Origin: Cordylochernes scorpioides | Taxonomy: Eukaryota > Arthropoda > Arachnida > Pseudoscorpiones > Chernetidae | DNA length: 64,000 nucleotides | Direction of reading: 5' to 3' | Assembly (NCBI GenBank): GCA_030710605.1 | Contig: CP092872.1 | Coordinates: 94,080,627-94,144,626, forward strand | Shown here: positions 22,401-33,400 of the stretch, one piece after another | How the letters are laid out: every line of letters begins with the position of its first letter | Position numbering within the stretch: the stretch's first letter is position 1 | The notes under the pieces: generated by a model | Seen by the model: only the letters and a program-made list of their open reading frames with translations | Told to the model about the DNA's origin: nothing | Database searches by the model: none | Translations under genes and position numbers: made by a program

Positions 22401-23310
22401 GAGGATGTACTCCAGGGGAAAATGAGAGATTTTATCTATGAAAAACCAGACAAAGGCCTAAATTAGAACCAAAACAAACCACTTTGTAAATAACTGTCTT
22501 AGTATCAGAAGATGATGGATTGAAGGACGTATTGAAGACACCAGATCAAGAGGATGTACTCCAGGGGAAAATGAGAGATTTTATCTATGAAAAACCAGAC
22601 AAAGGCCTAAATTAGAACCAAAACAAACCACTTTGTAAATAACTGTCTTAGTATCAGAAGATGATGGATTGAAGGACGTATTGAAGACACCAGATCAAGA
22701 GGATGTACTCCAGGGGAAAATGAGAGATTTTATCTATGAAAAAACAGACAAAGGCCTAAATTAGAACCAAAACAAACCACTTTGTAAATAACTGTCTTAG
22801 TATCAGAAGATGATGGATTGAAGGACGTATTGAAGACACCAGATCAAGAGGATGTACTCCAGGGGAAAATGAGAGATTTTATCTATGAAAAACCAGACAA
22901 AGGCCTAAATTAGAACCAAAACAAACCACTTTGTAAATAACTGTCTCAGTATCAGAAGATGATGGATTGAAGGACGTATTGATACACCAGATCAAGAGGA
23001 TGTACTCCAGGGGAAAATGAGAGATTTTATCTATGAAAAAACAGACAAAGGCCTAAATTAGAACCAAAACAAACCACTTTGTAAATAACTGTCTTAGTAT
23101 CAGAAGATGATGGATTGAAGGACGTATTGAAGACACCAGATCACAAGAGGATGTACTCCAGGGGAAAATGAGAGATTTTATCTATGAAAAACCAGACAAA
23201 GGCCTAAATTAGAACCAAAACAAACCACTTTGTAAATAACTGTTTTAGTATCAGAAGATGATGGATTGAAGGACGTATTGAAGACACCAGATCAAGAGGA
23301 TGTACTCCAT
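16476..23310. repeat. 149-bp satellite array, about 45 units
   Basis: Period measured on the marker CAAGAGGATGTACTCCAGG at 20422, 20571 and 20720, exactly 149 bp. A variant with CACAAG gives 151-bp units, and a truncated 58-bp unit appears twice (near 16625 and 18160). Units are nearly identical, so homogenisation is recent. Divergence rises near 22030-23310, with an internal partial duplication near 22035. Each unit has a 41-codon open frame on the plus strand ending at TAG (see findings). The array ends at a sharp edge, followed by unique sequence at 23311. Confidence 0.97.
18061..19600. repeat. Second copy of a 1,535-bp block inside the satellite
   Basis: Rare variants recur in the same order at a constant offset of 1,535 bp: the short unit (16672 and 18207), GATACC in place of GACACC (17536 and 19071), TTGGTA in place of TTAGTA (17945 and 19480), and the series of CACAAG and CAAG units. 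This is a segmental tandem duplication of about ten units. Its limits are approximate. Confidence 0.88.
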
Positions 23311-24138
23311 TTATGAACCAACTGAAGAGAGAAACCAAGACAACTAAGTCTTATTGATATGGACTTTGGATAGATCGTCTTGGAGAAACCTGATTTAGGA
23401 GGTACAACAGCCTTAGGAAAGATTCACCTAAAATTATAGTATTCAAGCACCACAGAAATACAGCAGGCTGCTAAGTGTGTTGTCTTAATCATAGAGATTA
23501 TCTCTACAAGCACAAACATATCCATGTCTTATTCCACCGCGTGCATCTTGTAATTGGATATCTCGTTAGAACTTCTTAGGATTAGGATTATATAGGATCT
23601 GTTCCGTGGAGTTGGCCTTGTGGATCCAACCGTCAAATCTCTGTGGATTATCTTCTTTGTAATCTTAGTCGTCATCTTATTCCCAATCCCAATGTCTGGA
23701 AACTTGGTGACGGAGCTAGGTGTTGATAAAGTCCATTGCTCTATAGATTTTGTCGGTATCAAGATCTGATAAATCTCTGTGACATTGTAGTAAAGATATA
23801 TAATTGCCATAAATAAACTATATACATATGTATATATTTGCTTGAAAACATATTGTCACTTCTCAACCTTACATTTTAGATGACAAAATACCATCTTTAG
23901 GAATAAATATAAAATAAACGTTGATTTTTATATATTTTTAATTAAAGAAAATGGGTCGGCTAATATAATCTGGAATAAACATATATTTAGTTGATATTAA
24001 TTCCGATAGATGGCGCTTTGCCACAAAAAAAAAAGCTTATTTGAGTGGCTAGGATATAACATTTTAGTTTTTTTTTTTAAACTGCCTACTTTCTTCTCTC
24101 TGCCTTTGTTTATTTTTTCACCTACACATATGTATATA
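23311..24138. other. Unassigned flank of the satellite
   Basis: Apparently single-copy, AT-rich sequence. A minus-strand 93-codon frame (23529-23810) has no recognisable domain. AGATGGCGC lies at 24008-24016. Confidence 0.4.
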
Positions 24139-24355
24139 TAGAAGCATAGGGCGCCTCTCCCGTCAAAATAAACGTCAAAATCTGACGCCATCAATTGACC
24201 GTCGCCGCAACTAGCGGCCTCGGGTCGGTGACAAAGCCACAACACCAGCTTTGGCAAACTGAGAAGCGTCCACCTAGAGACCATGATTTCGGGCGATAGA
24301 TGGCGTCAGATTTTGACGTTTATTTTGACGGGAGAGGCGCCCTATGCTTCTATGG
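24139..24355. mobile_element. MITE with ~54-bp inverted ends
   Basis: TAGAAGCATAGGGCGCCTCT and onward pairs with its complement at 24300-24355 almost perfectly. The interior carries the GACAAAGCCACAACACCAGC block found downstream of hammerheads at 14700 and 40155, and at 46820. A minus-strand ORF across it is incidental. Confidence 0.85.
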
Positions 24356-24759
24356 ATTAATTTCCTCCCGGCAAATTTTCCATCTATATGTATATATAGT
24401 ATAGTGAAAAAGTTGCATAATGTGTTACCTAGAATCAATGACATTCTTATATCTTATCAATCCGCAATTTCTGATATGTGTTGATCAAACTAGTGAAATG
24501 CAAGTTCTCATGTTGATCATGTCATATTCGGAAACTCTCTAAGATATATTGAATTGAACCCCCTCCTTGTCTGGAGGAGGACTCTCAAGTTGGGAAAACC
24601 TCCCTTACTGAAGAAATGTGTACACATACACAACTATATATATTCCCCTACATTTAATCTACCCTTTATTTACTATTTTATTATATATTTTTTCTATCTT
24701 CGTAACAATTGATTAGAAGAATCAATAAAAATTGTTTAAATTGTCAATTGTCTAAGATA
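24356..24759. other. Unassigned AT-rich DNA
   Basis: Nothing recognisable. Confidence 0.4.
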
Positions 24760-25032
24760 CACCTATCCCCCGATTTACACGGTACTTGTTTTACACGTTT
24801 TCGCTTTTACATGGTTTTCCAAATAAGTTTTTTTTTTTATCGCACTATACTAAATGCTACTGTGATTGAACACATGCGCTGTGTACACATCTCACGAGGA
24901 ATCCCGAGCTTATGTGCTGACTACATATTTTAACCTGTCAATGCATTTTATTTTTATTTCTGTGTACACCTATCCCCCGATTTACACGTTTTTCTCAGGA
25001 ACGTATCTACCGTGTAAATCGGGGGATAGGTG
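24760..25032. mobile_element. Pogo/Tigger-type MITE with TA target sites
   Basis: CACCTATCCCCCGATTTAC at the left end matches its complement at the right end; both are flanked by TA (24758-24759 and 25033-25034). A third, direct copy of the end motif near 24967 suggests a nested or partly duplicated copy. Non-coding. Confidence 0.85.
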
Positions 25033-25330
25033 TATATTGAAAATGATCATTAAATGACAACGCCTTCCAGTTTACATACTGTCGGCAAGCATTTGAAATG
25101 CAGATCTGGAAGATAATGAAAATGTGGGTTGACAGGATGGATGAATAGTTGGGAGGAACGAAACCTGTTGAAGAGATTGGTTATCTGAAAAAAAAAAAGA
25201 CAATAGAATTGGATGGGGAACATATAGTAAAAAGAAATGGATTAAAGTTCTGAAGTGTAAATCAATGAAAATAGAACGATAGCAAAAAAGGAGAAAATAA
25301 GATGCTACTGAGAAAGAGATTGGTGAATAG

Positions 25331-25435
25331 GATGAAACGCTTGACGATTTTGCTTGTCATCCTTTCGCAGGGGCCATGCTAATCTTCTCTGTATCCTTCC
25401 TCTATTGTAGTAGTTGTACCGCTGAACAAGCGTGT
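25331..25435 (-). pseudogene. U6 snRNA pseudogene
   Basis: The minus strand carries the strongly conserved U6 centre: GATACAGAGAAGATTAGCATGG followed by CCCCTGCG and AAGGATGACA, then a diverged 3' stem ending AAGCGTT. The ACAGAGA box and the AGC catalytic triad are intact. The 5' stem-loop is heavily altered and no T-run terminator follows the 3' end, so I read it as a pseudogene. Such copies commonly arise by LINE-mediated retroposition. Flanks are purine-rich and low-complexity, which hides any target-site duplication. Confidence 0.88.
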
Positions 25436-25986
25436 ATTGGATAGAAAGAAGAAAAAGTGAAGAGCACAAGATGAAAAGCTTGGCATTACTGGGGACCAGA
25501 AGAATCTTAGAGAGAAAGTAGAGAAACTAAAGAACACTGTATCGTATGAATTTTAAATCTTTTAATAACAAAAAACGTATTTTCGCTCAAACTCTAGAAA
25601 TAAGTTTTTAATTTCCTATATACCAAATTCTAGTCAATGTCATGACAATATTTCCTCAGAATGTCACCACGAACTGCCCTCGTATTAGTAAAAGGGAAAA
25701 AGTGAGACAGCCAGTTGTTGATTGCGATGACAAGGTCGTGGGCTGTCGACATATGCTGTTGGTGACAGTTTATCTTCAGGATTTCACCATCTGATTGGTC
25801 GGCATCTTACAGACAGAGTTATCGTGGAGAGAGGAAACAGTGTTGAATAAACATAGAAATGGCTTCCCGCTGAGTCATACAGCCGTTTCTTTCTTTAAGT
25901 CACAGAACAAATCTCTAAAAAATTACAAAAAATATATATATATAATAATATTTAATAAACCAGAACACTACTAACGTTTTTTCCCC
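25436..25986. other. Unassigned DNA
   Basis: No supported gene or repeat. Confidence 0.4.
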
Positions 25987-26124
25987 ACTCATGGGCAAGA
26001 CCTAAGTAAGTTGTACCTTTTAGCATGTATATAGGTTTTCAGACAATAATTCTGAAAGATATTACAGTGACCTTTATTGAAGACACACGAGATAACCAAG
26101 TGTGAACAAAATTGACTCTGTCTC

Positions 26125-26156
<32 letters not shown>

Positions 26157-26171
26157 AGATGTCCATGAGTT
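25987..26171 (-). mobile_element. Tc1-like MITE
   Basis: TCATGGGCAAGACCTAAGTAAG at the left and GTCCATGAGTTT at the right, with a 27-A run inside at the place where other copies have shorter A runs. Confidence 0.75.
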
Positions 26172-27217
26172 TATATCTATATTTTAGAATATAAATAAAC
26201 ATTAGTATGGAGCATTTTATACCAATTTCAGGAACACTAAAGCACTAAAACGTCTAAAGCGCGATAACTATTTCATTAATATTTATAATTCAACTTTTAA
26301 AACAAAAAATTTTGATAGGAGACTATATTTCAGGAAATATTTGTATTTACGGGGCTGCTAACCAAAATGAATGATTTTTGAGCCCCGAGACTCTATTTCA
26401 ACAAAATATTATTTACATATACAAACCAATGGAGAGGTTAGTTCCTTTTTGCCCGTGAGCTCACACAAACACAACACACCGATAAAATATTTAAAAAATT
26501 AATTAAATACCTTTTTTATTTAAAATTAGGCACAAATTACAAAAAAATTGAAAAATTCATTGATGTAAAATCAATCACTTTATTTATTTTTCTAAGTATT
26601 TTAATCAACGATTTTTTTTTAAAAGAACTAAAATTTAATATTTTATTTTTCAATTATTGAGAAAGAGAGATCAATTGAACGTACATACATGGATTTTTTA
26701 AATTAATATTTAATATAGAGAGAAAAAAAAGTTTTCCTTAAACATATTTTTAATATAACAGATAACATTAAACCTTATTTTTTTTTACAGGGAGGAAATT
26801 TAATCAGATAATTGTCTTTATATCAAAGAATTTCTTTTTTTTAATTAACTGAAAAAGTTCATCATTAAATTGATATTTTAACGTCATATGGTAGACAGGG
26901 TTGCCAAATCCATCTGGTAATTAGATTGACGTAGAAAGCCAAAAAAAAAAAATGTTAATAACATCGTCGAAAATACTTGTGGAAATTTCCTCACAGAAAA
27001 CGCAATTCTTTATAGAAACGTTTATATTTATGTGAAAAAAAGGAAAAAAGTTTATAATTTCACATAAATAATAACTATAAACGTTCGTCTCTTCCCTGAC
27101 TTATTATTATTTAATTAAATCAATAAAGCATCCAGGGCTATGTTTCTTATACAATTTTATCTCTTCTCTAACTTTCGGGTTAACATGTCTTTCAACAGGA
27201 GCAAATAGGAGTATTGG
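26172..27217. other. Unassigned AT-rich DNA
   Basis: No gene. A 40-bp piece near 26430-26480 resembles the repeat at 12140-12200. Confidence 0.4.
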
Positions 27218-27805
27218 AGACGGAGGTTGTTCACATTTCGTTATCTCGTATGTCTTCAATAAAAGTCACTGTAATATCTTTCAGAGTTATCGTCTCAATC
27301 CCGATATACATGCTAAAAGATACAACTTCCTCAAGTTTTGTCTATGAGTGTATATTAGTTATCTCGTGTATCTTCAATAAAGGTCACTGTAATATCTTTC
27401 AGAGTTTTTGTCTGTATCCCGATATACATGCTGAAAGGTACAACTTCCTTAAGTTTTGTTTGTAAGTCTTCAATAAAGGTCACTGTAATATCTTTCAGAG
27501 TTATTGTCTGAATCCTGATATACATGCTAAAAGGTACAATTTCCTTAAGTTTTGTCTATGAGTGTATATTGATTATCTCGTGTGTCTTCAATAAAGGTCA
27601 CTGTAATATCTTTCAGTGTTATTGTCTGAATCCCGATATACATGGTAAAAGATACAACTTCCTTAAGTTTTGTCCATGAGTGTATATTGGTTATCTCGTG
27701 TGTCTTCAATAAAAGTCACTGTAATATCTTTCAGAGTTATTGTATGAATCCCGATATACATGCTAAAAGGTACATCTTCCCTAAATTTTGTCTATGAGTG
27801 TACTT
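27218..27805 (+). repeat. Tandem array of a Tc1-like MITE half
   Basis: Five copies of a roughly 110-125-bp unit, each running from the GTTATCTCGTGTGTCTTCAA motif to TTTTGTCCATGAGTGTATAT, the MITE terminal repeat. Units differ by point changes. A two-unit version lies at 41860-42088. The array multiplies the terminal inverted repeat that a Tc1-type transposase would bind. Confidence 0.88.
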
Positions 27806-28216
27806 GATTTTTTAATAGGCGAAATCAAAATGTTTTTTTTTTTCATCGAAAAGTTAAAAAATAAATAAACTTTCATTTTTATCGAAACGTTCAAAAATAG
27901 CTAGTTAAAATAGAAATAAGAACTGCCGGAATTTTTATGTTAAAAATATTTTTAGTTGGCCTATTAGCCTAAAACCAAATGCACACAAACTCCCCTGAAC
28001 AAACAAGCCAGTTTTACAATAGAGGTCAAGAGTCCAGTATAATATTTTCCCTCTTCTATGATTATTCAACTAGTATTTCGTATTCCAAAGCTTTTTTTTT
28101 TTTAATCCGATTCTTTAAAACACGATCATATACTGGAATAAAAATGTTTAGAGAAGTATATTTGGTAATATTTTCTAATATATTGTAATAAAGTATTTAT
28201 TAATTTTATTATTTTT

Positions 28217-28935
28217 ACTAGCGGATGTACCCGGCTTCGCCCAGGTTTTTCTCGAGGGAATGTTTGTAGTCTAGTAATAAGAAAATATACTACACCTAAA
28301 AACTATCAGAGAAAAGAGAAACCACGGAAGGTGAACAGAATAATGCTTACAATGGATGTTATGTTTACGATATCAAGTTAAATAAAAACTAAGATAAAAT
28401 TTGCATATGTTGGTCACTATAAACTTGTATATTTGTTAGACGAAATTAGAAACATGATAAAACAATTGGGTATTTAAAAACAAATGTAGAAATAAAAGTT
28501 GAAGTATAATAAACAATGTTAAAGATTAGTTTTAATTATTAATCAAGATTGTGTGTGAATATGTGAGAAAGATGTAATATCGTTGTTGTTTTCTTGGCCG
28601 ACTGTTTTACATATGGTGTTATCTTAAAATTGCTTGTTTTGAATATTTTTTAGATTGAGCTTATTAGCTAGTATGTAAAAAAATTAACTCTGTTGAAATT
28701 TAATTTTGTATTTATATATAAATAAAATTAACTCTGTTGATTTTTTTTTTTTTTGTATTTAATCGATAACAGCGAAGTTACGCATGCTAATGTTAGGAAA
28801 TATATTTTGATGTTAAGCAAAACCTGCTCCATCTCGTTTTACATAAATGTTGAAAATTTGGTTGAAATTGATGCATTGTAACGAAAGTTTTTAGTGATGT
28901 CCACTTATGAAATTTCCATTTTATTAATATAGATT
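28217..28935. mobile_element. Unclassified element with GCGGATGTACCCGGCTTCGCCC end
   Basis: The left end carries the motif ACCCGGCTTCGCCC, which recurs at the ends of many invertebrate transposon copies, and the right end reads TTTCCATTTTATTAATATAGA. The interior is AT-rich without an ORF. Limits and class are tentative. Confidence 0.4.
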
Positions 28936-30892
28936 AACAGAGTGGTCATTTTTATGTTTACATTTTGCTACTCTGTAAGTTTCCCTCGTGGCTTATCTTT
29001 TGTTTACCATTCATAGTTTGTCCTTGCCTGAAATAAATTGCTGTCTTATCCCCAAGTTGGTCTTCCCTAATTTTCCACGAGGCAATATATTTAGGAAGTG
29101 AAAACATTAAGGCACGAATGATATCAGTTTTATGCGTCCGCTGATTGGTTCGCACCATTTTCTTATCTCCCTTTATCGTTAATGATGGATGTATTAACAA
29201 GTTTCATAATTGGGTTTGCTTATTATTGAAAATTTTTACAATTTGTTTCAAATGCGGTCATTTCATCTCCGACACAAGTCAATTATTTAGGGATTTTAAC
29301 ACACCACCTATATATATATAAATAACAATTCTACATCTTTAGTTTCATTAAAAGAGTTAATTCTTCGCTTTGTTTCCTTTAGTGCTGTAATAACAACCTT
29401 CAACAGATTTAGGAGCCCATGATCATTTCAACTACATTTACTATGAAGACCCCCTAACATAAAAGGACAATGGCCTAAAATTTATGGATCCATTCTCTCG
29501 CCACGTAGGGAACCTATGAATCACAAAAACTTCCTGGATCGGAACAATAGGGTCAAACTGTCCTTGAGATGTCGCATTTCCCGCACAGCCGTTCGAATCC
29601 AAATATCCCAAGGCTAATCAACGAACAATAGTGTTATCATCCTCAAATTTATAAGATGGCTTTTTTTTAAAGCTGTGTGTTAACGACTGCTATATAAATA
29701 ACTTAAAACGGCTTACCTTATCTTTATGTGTATTCCGAGTGATGATTTATATTTTATAAAAAATTCTCTTGGAGATGCGCGTGCGTGCATTTAATATGCA
29801 AATTTATTGCCAAACGATTATGTAAAAATGTATCTCGCATAATCGGTTTAGAAAACAAAAGTATCTTTTGGGATATGTAGGATCTGAACATTTTAAAATA
29901 ATTTATATCATAAAATTTCGCTTTAAAAATTAGGTTTGATGCTTATTTGGAAAAAATGATAATAATGGCGATTTACTAGCTAACACATTTTTTATTGCTG
30001 TCGAGTTTAACATTAAGAAGTTTTTAGAAATATATAACACATTTATAATTAAAATCTATATAAACAAAATTAAATGTAGAATGCATATGTATAAATAAAT
30101 AAATGAGAAAAACTTTTATTACCTGCTAAAAATTTTTTTTGTACTTAATTTTTTGAGGATAAAATACGAGAGCTTTTTTTTTTTATTTGCATAAGATTTT
30201 AAAATATTATTTCACCACGTGATTTAAATAGAAAATTCCAATCTCGAATTTTACCATCGTATTGAAAAAACAAACTAAATAGCATATTTTCGTGGACGAA
30301 AATCTTCATAAAACAATTTATAGATATGAAAAAAAAAAAAAAAAAATAAATCAAACGATATATTAGCGAATATTTAACGCAGACGAACTTTTTAAAACAC
30401 CATTTCATCCTAGCAAAATTTGCATACATTTGCATTTAGCCATCCTCGATAAATTATTCCCTGTGGCCTTAAATTTTCCGAGTCAGAATTACACAGAGAG
30501 AGAGAGGGAGAGAGAGGAAAAGAATTTACGATCTATTTTAAGAGAGGACAGAGGATTCCTTTAAGGGCTGTGAGAAGAAATGGCTCCATTTCTATGAAAA
30601 TGGGCAGTCATTAGGCCATTTCTAAGCCTACCTTATTTAAATAGAAAATCCATGGCTGCTTAGTGAACCAATCCATAACCAACCAGATGTTAAGTCTCTG
30701 TTTATCCTCCGTTATCTCTTCTACAGCCTTCGTTTCTAATTATTTTTGGTACCATTTATAAAAATAATTTCATTTATAGAGAAGTGTCCTCTTACCAGTG
30801 AGCTACTAAATAGGAAAAGAATGATAATTTTGGTGATTAAAACTGTCTTTGTAGAAAGGTGTTTTCTCTAGCTATTATTTTTTTTCCACTGT
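28936..30892. other. Unassigned AT-rich DNA
   Basis: No gene supported. Short ORFs at 28958-29200 and 30199-30435 (minus) lack recognisable motifs. A purine-rich (GAGA)n stretch is at 30495-30525. Confidence 0.45.
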
Positions 30893-31052
30893 ATACGTTA
30901 TAAAACGACACTTGCAAGTTTAACCGCATGAGTTTCTTTTCAACGACAAATTAAATTTTAATTTTAAGGTGAAATATCGACAATTTCTAACCTTTTGGAT
31001 GAGGTATGAAAGGATGAATTATGAAGAGTAATGACGAACGGAAAAATAAAAT
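30893..31052 (+). mobile_element. Single arm of tRNA-bearing foldback element
   Basis: Matches the left arm of the elements at 43730 and 59318 (ACCGCATGAGTTTCTTTTC through GAAGAGTAATGACGAACGG). It stops at AAAATAAAA, just where the tRNA-like gene begins in the complete copies. Confidence 0.75.
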
Positions 31053-31287
31053 ATGTTTCAAATTTATTTTGATAATTTTTTAATAAATGATTTCTGACAA
31101 CGAATCAAAAGTACAAAATCATGAGGCGTTTCGTGTGAAGTTTTGTAAATGTGTTCTGTGTGTGTGCTTTTATGAGACACTCTTCTTCCTACGATTTTAT
31201 ACTTTTATAAATTCACTGCTCCAGAGAATTACCCAACCTATGCTACCTGAATTACTTTATAACTTCGTCATGTTTGTAGGTAAGGAA

Positions 31288-31700
31288 GTGTGGTTGTGGC
31301 ACACAGCGGTAACACACCTTCTTCTTTATTACCACATTGGGTGAAGTAGAATGCGTCTGCCTTTGTCATTAAGGCTGGGAGCACTACTCAGTTGCAGGCC
31401 GACTTAGCTCCAAAAGAAATGACCGCCTCTGACATGAGGAACAGATGTCATGTGCAGCCGCTCCTAACATGGAGTACAAACGTTGCTCATCCTGTATCCC
31501 TGGATTAGGAGCCCTTACAGGGTACTATCAGCATGGCCAGCTGAGCCCAGGTTTTTTAGCGAGATTGTTACTGCTCCCTCTCTTCCTTTTTCATCCGGGC
31601 TTGGGATCGACAAAGGCGGAGTTGGTAACACACTTGGAGAGGTTCAGCCAGTTCAATGTTGTATATACCAAACTGCATCAGAACTCTGTTCATCACCTTA
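31288..31700 (+). pseudogene. Decayed duplicate of exon 32273-32484, split by a LINE
   Basis: Upstream, TGTGGTTGTGGCACACAG then CGGT resembles the acceptor of the true exon (TTGTGGTTGTGATACAG then CGGT). After removing the insertion 31318-31623 and one copy of its 10-bp duplication, the frame reads VTHLERFSQ.. against VADLEWFSQ.. in the real exon. Similarity fades after about 14 residues. I read this as an old tandem exon duplication that has decayed. It could once have been a mutually exclusive alternative exon. The match is short, so chance similarity is possible although the shared intron end makes it less likely. Confidence 0.55.
31318..31623 (-). mobile_element. 5'-truncated LINE insertion with 10-bp TSD
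   Basis: GGTAACACAC occurs at 31308-31317 and 31624-31633. On the minus strand the inserted piece ends in AATAAAGAAGAAGG, a poly(A) signal with a short GAA tail. The body is shared with 8330-8625. The overlapping plus-strand ORFs (31445-31780) are shadows. Confidence 0.75.
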
Positions 31701-31729
31701 GTAAACAAACAAAAACGTTATTCTTCTTT

Positions 31730-31860
31730 ATTATACTTAGTACATGTTGTCGAGGCCATGATAATCATGGTGGGAGGTAGTAAGCGACTGCTTAGAGTAC
31801 TACATGTCTATACATGTGTGCATTTACAAGTGTATGTGTGTGTGTGCACGATTTAGTTCT
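31730..31860 (-). mobile_element. tRNA-type SINE fragment (tail half)
   Basis: Carries the SINE's CCATGATAATCATGG palindrome and the downstream CATTTACAAGTGTATG region but lacks the tRNA-like head. Confidence 0.6.
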
Positions 31861-31883
31861 TTTGATAATTTACTGCTTCAGGT

Positions 31884-32179
31884 ATTTTTTATTATTTATT
31901 ATCCCTATTACACGTGGTACAAGCCATGATAATCATGGTGGGTAGTCACTGTAAGTGCACCAATGTCTACATGTGAAAAACAGTTCGACTTTTGCACTTA
32001 CAAATGTGCCAGAGCCCCGTTTGATTACTTGCACTCGCTGGTGAGGTTGGACTTTTGCATTAATCGGGAGCCATTTGAGCATTTTTTTTTATCAGAAAAA
32101 AGTGTCCAATGCGGGATTCGATCCCGGGTCGTAGCGGTCGAAAACCAATGGTTTCGAATACCCGTCCACAGCGACCCCA
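31884..32179 (-). mobile_element. tRNA-derived SINE with 12-bp TSD
   Basis: ACTGCTTCAGGT lies at 31872-31883 and 32180-32191. On the minus strand the element begins with a tRNA-like head: TGGACGGGT as a degenerate box A and GGATCGAATCC as box B. It ends in a GGGATAATAAATAATAA-type tail. About 296 bp. Other copies: 38640-39175 (interrupted), 40981-41286 and 49788-49957. The head is Leu/Ser-like in its box A, but the identity cannot be fixed. Presumably transcribed by Pol III and moved by a LINE. Confidence 0.82.
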
Positions 32180-32272
32180 ACTGCTTCAGGTGATTATTCT
32201 AATTATGATGTTTGTATGACTTTGTAACTTGGCGCTAGTGTTTGTATCTAACGAATTGTGGTTGTGATACAG

Positions 32273-32484
32273 CGGTGGCCGACCTGGAGTGGTTCAGCCA
32301 GCTACAAGACCACTACCAACTCAGCTACCCACAGGACGTCGTGGTGTTCTCCCCAGACACCAGGCCTGTAGCGGTACAGCGTCTCTATGCCAGGGCTTTC
32401 CAGGGTCCCGTACCACGGGCCTTCGAGCCCGTCATCTCCAGCGCTAAACCCTCATCACCCTTCCTGGAGATCGAGACCATGAGA
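32273..32484 (+). CDS. Internal coding exon of an unrecognised host gene
   Basis: A GC-rich exon in AT-rich surroundings. The acceptor is GTGATACAG before 32273 and the donor GTAAGT starts at 32485. The frame enters with two bases of a split codon and leaves in phase 0. It encodes about 70 residues reading VADLEWFSQLQDHYQLSYPQ and then DVVVFSPDTRPVAVQRLYAR, ending FLEIETMR. No signal peptide, membrane segment or catalytic motif is visible, and I do not recognise the family. Codon use is strongly G/C-ending, unlike every repeat here. The exon at 61345-61533 starts in the matching phase and is probably the next constitutive exon. Upstream exons lie outside the window or between here and the decayed duplicate. 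Confidence 0.85.
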
Positions 32485-32734
32485 GTAAGTGATCTTCTCT
32501 CGTTATTATCATCACTTCAATATATTTTCACTGAATAATTATTTTTAATACTCTGTTGTTTATCATCATAAATATTTGCATACTTATCGCCCCTTACCAT
32601 GCTTGTAAATTACCACTTGAAAAATCCTTTGACACATTTTGCAATATATAAGTTTAATTAATTAATAAATTATTTTTAATTAAGCTTTTGGAATACTTGT
32701 CTTCTCTACCGTGACACTATTGTGACGAAGAAAT

Positions 32735-33075
32735 ATCTATATATATATAAATCAATGTTTGTATGTTTGTATGTCCGGTATACAAATTCGCAGTAGTTCA
32801 CTAATTCAAACCAAAATTTCCATACATAGGTAAAAAAATACGGGGAAGACGATAGGCTATTTTAAAAAATATATATAAATCAATTATTAAAACTATATAT
32901 TCAAATTATTCTACTTAGCTCACGAACAGCGCCCTCTATCAAAGATTAGATTAAATTATGCTGATGCAAACAAATAGATAATGCTAATAACAAACAATTA
33001 TTTAAAAAATCTTATCTAAATATATATCACTCGGGTAGATATGCACACGGGTCAATCCCGGGTCACCCGTCTAGT
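32735..33075. mobile_element. Unclassified AT-rich element
   Basis: It begins near ATATATAAATCAATGTTTGT with a repeated TTTGTATG and ends CGGGTCACCCGTCTAGTATT. This general layout is common for short invertebrate transposon copies. No ORF and no second copy in the window. Confidence 0.4.
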
Positions 33076-33299
33076 ATTTTATATTTATTATTTAATTTAA
33101 TTATTCAATGAAAATATTTGAAACAGATTTATTATTTTATATTTGTAAAATCATCATTTAGTTACCTAGCTTGCTTGCTCGATATTCTCTAGCTGTAGAT
33201 AGTTGGGTTGATAATTGTCGACTAGTCGTAATGACGTCATCAATAAATACTTTTACATCTCCAGATATACAAAGACTTGATTTCTACGCTACAATATAG

Positions 33300-33400
33300 A
33301 TACCAAAAGAGTCACCATTATTGAGAAGGCCTGGATCATCAGTGGAGAACCCTTACAGCTGTTTAAACAGTTTAATCTATCAGATCATTCTAATATTATA
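33300..33400 (+). repeat. Diverged 'CPYC' family remnant
   Basis: GGATCATCAGTGGAGAACCC..CAGTTTAATCTA resembles the core of the family at 42640, with many substitutions. Confidence 0.5.

Noticed and set aside
16476-23310. CRISPR array
   Set aside because: Direct repeats of 149 bp are contiguous without spacers and the context is eukaryotic; it is a satellite.
29585-29600. TTCGAATCC as a tRNA box B
   Set aside because: No box A or acceptor pairing at the proper distance.
31445-31780. Two plus-strand ORFs around 31.5 kb
   Set aside because: They read the antisense of a LINE remnant shared with 8330-8625. Only the last few codons coincide with the duplicated exon.
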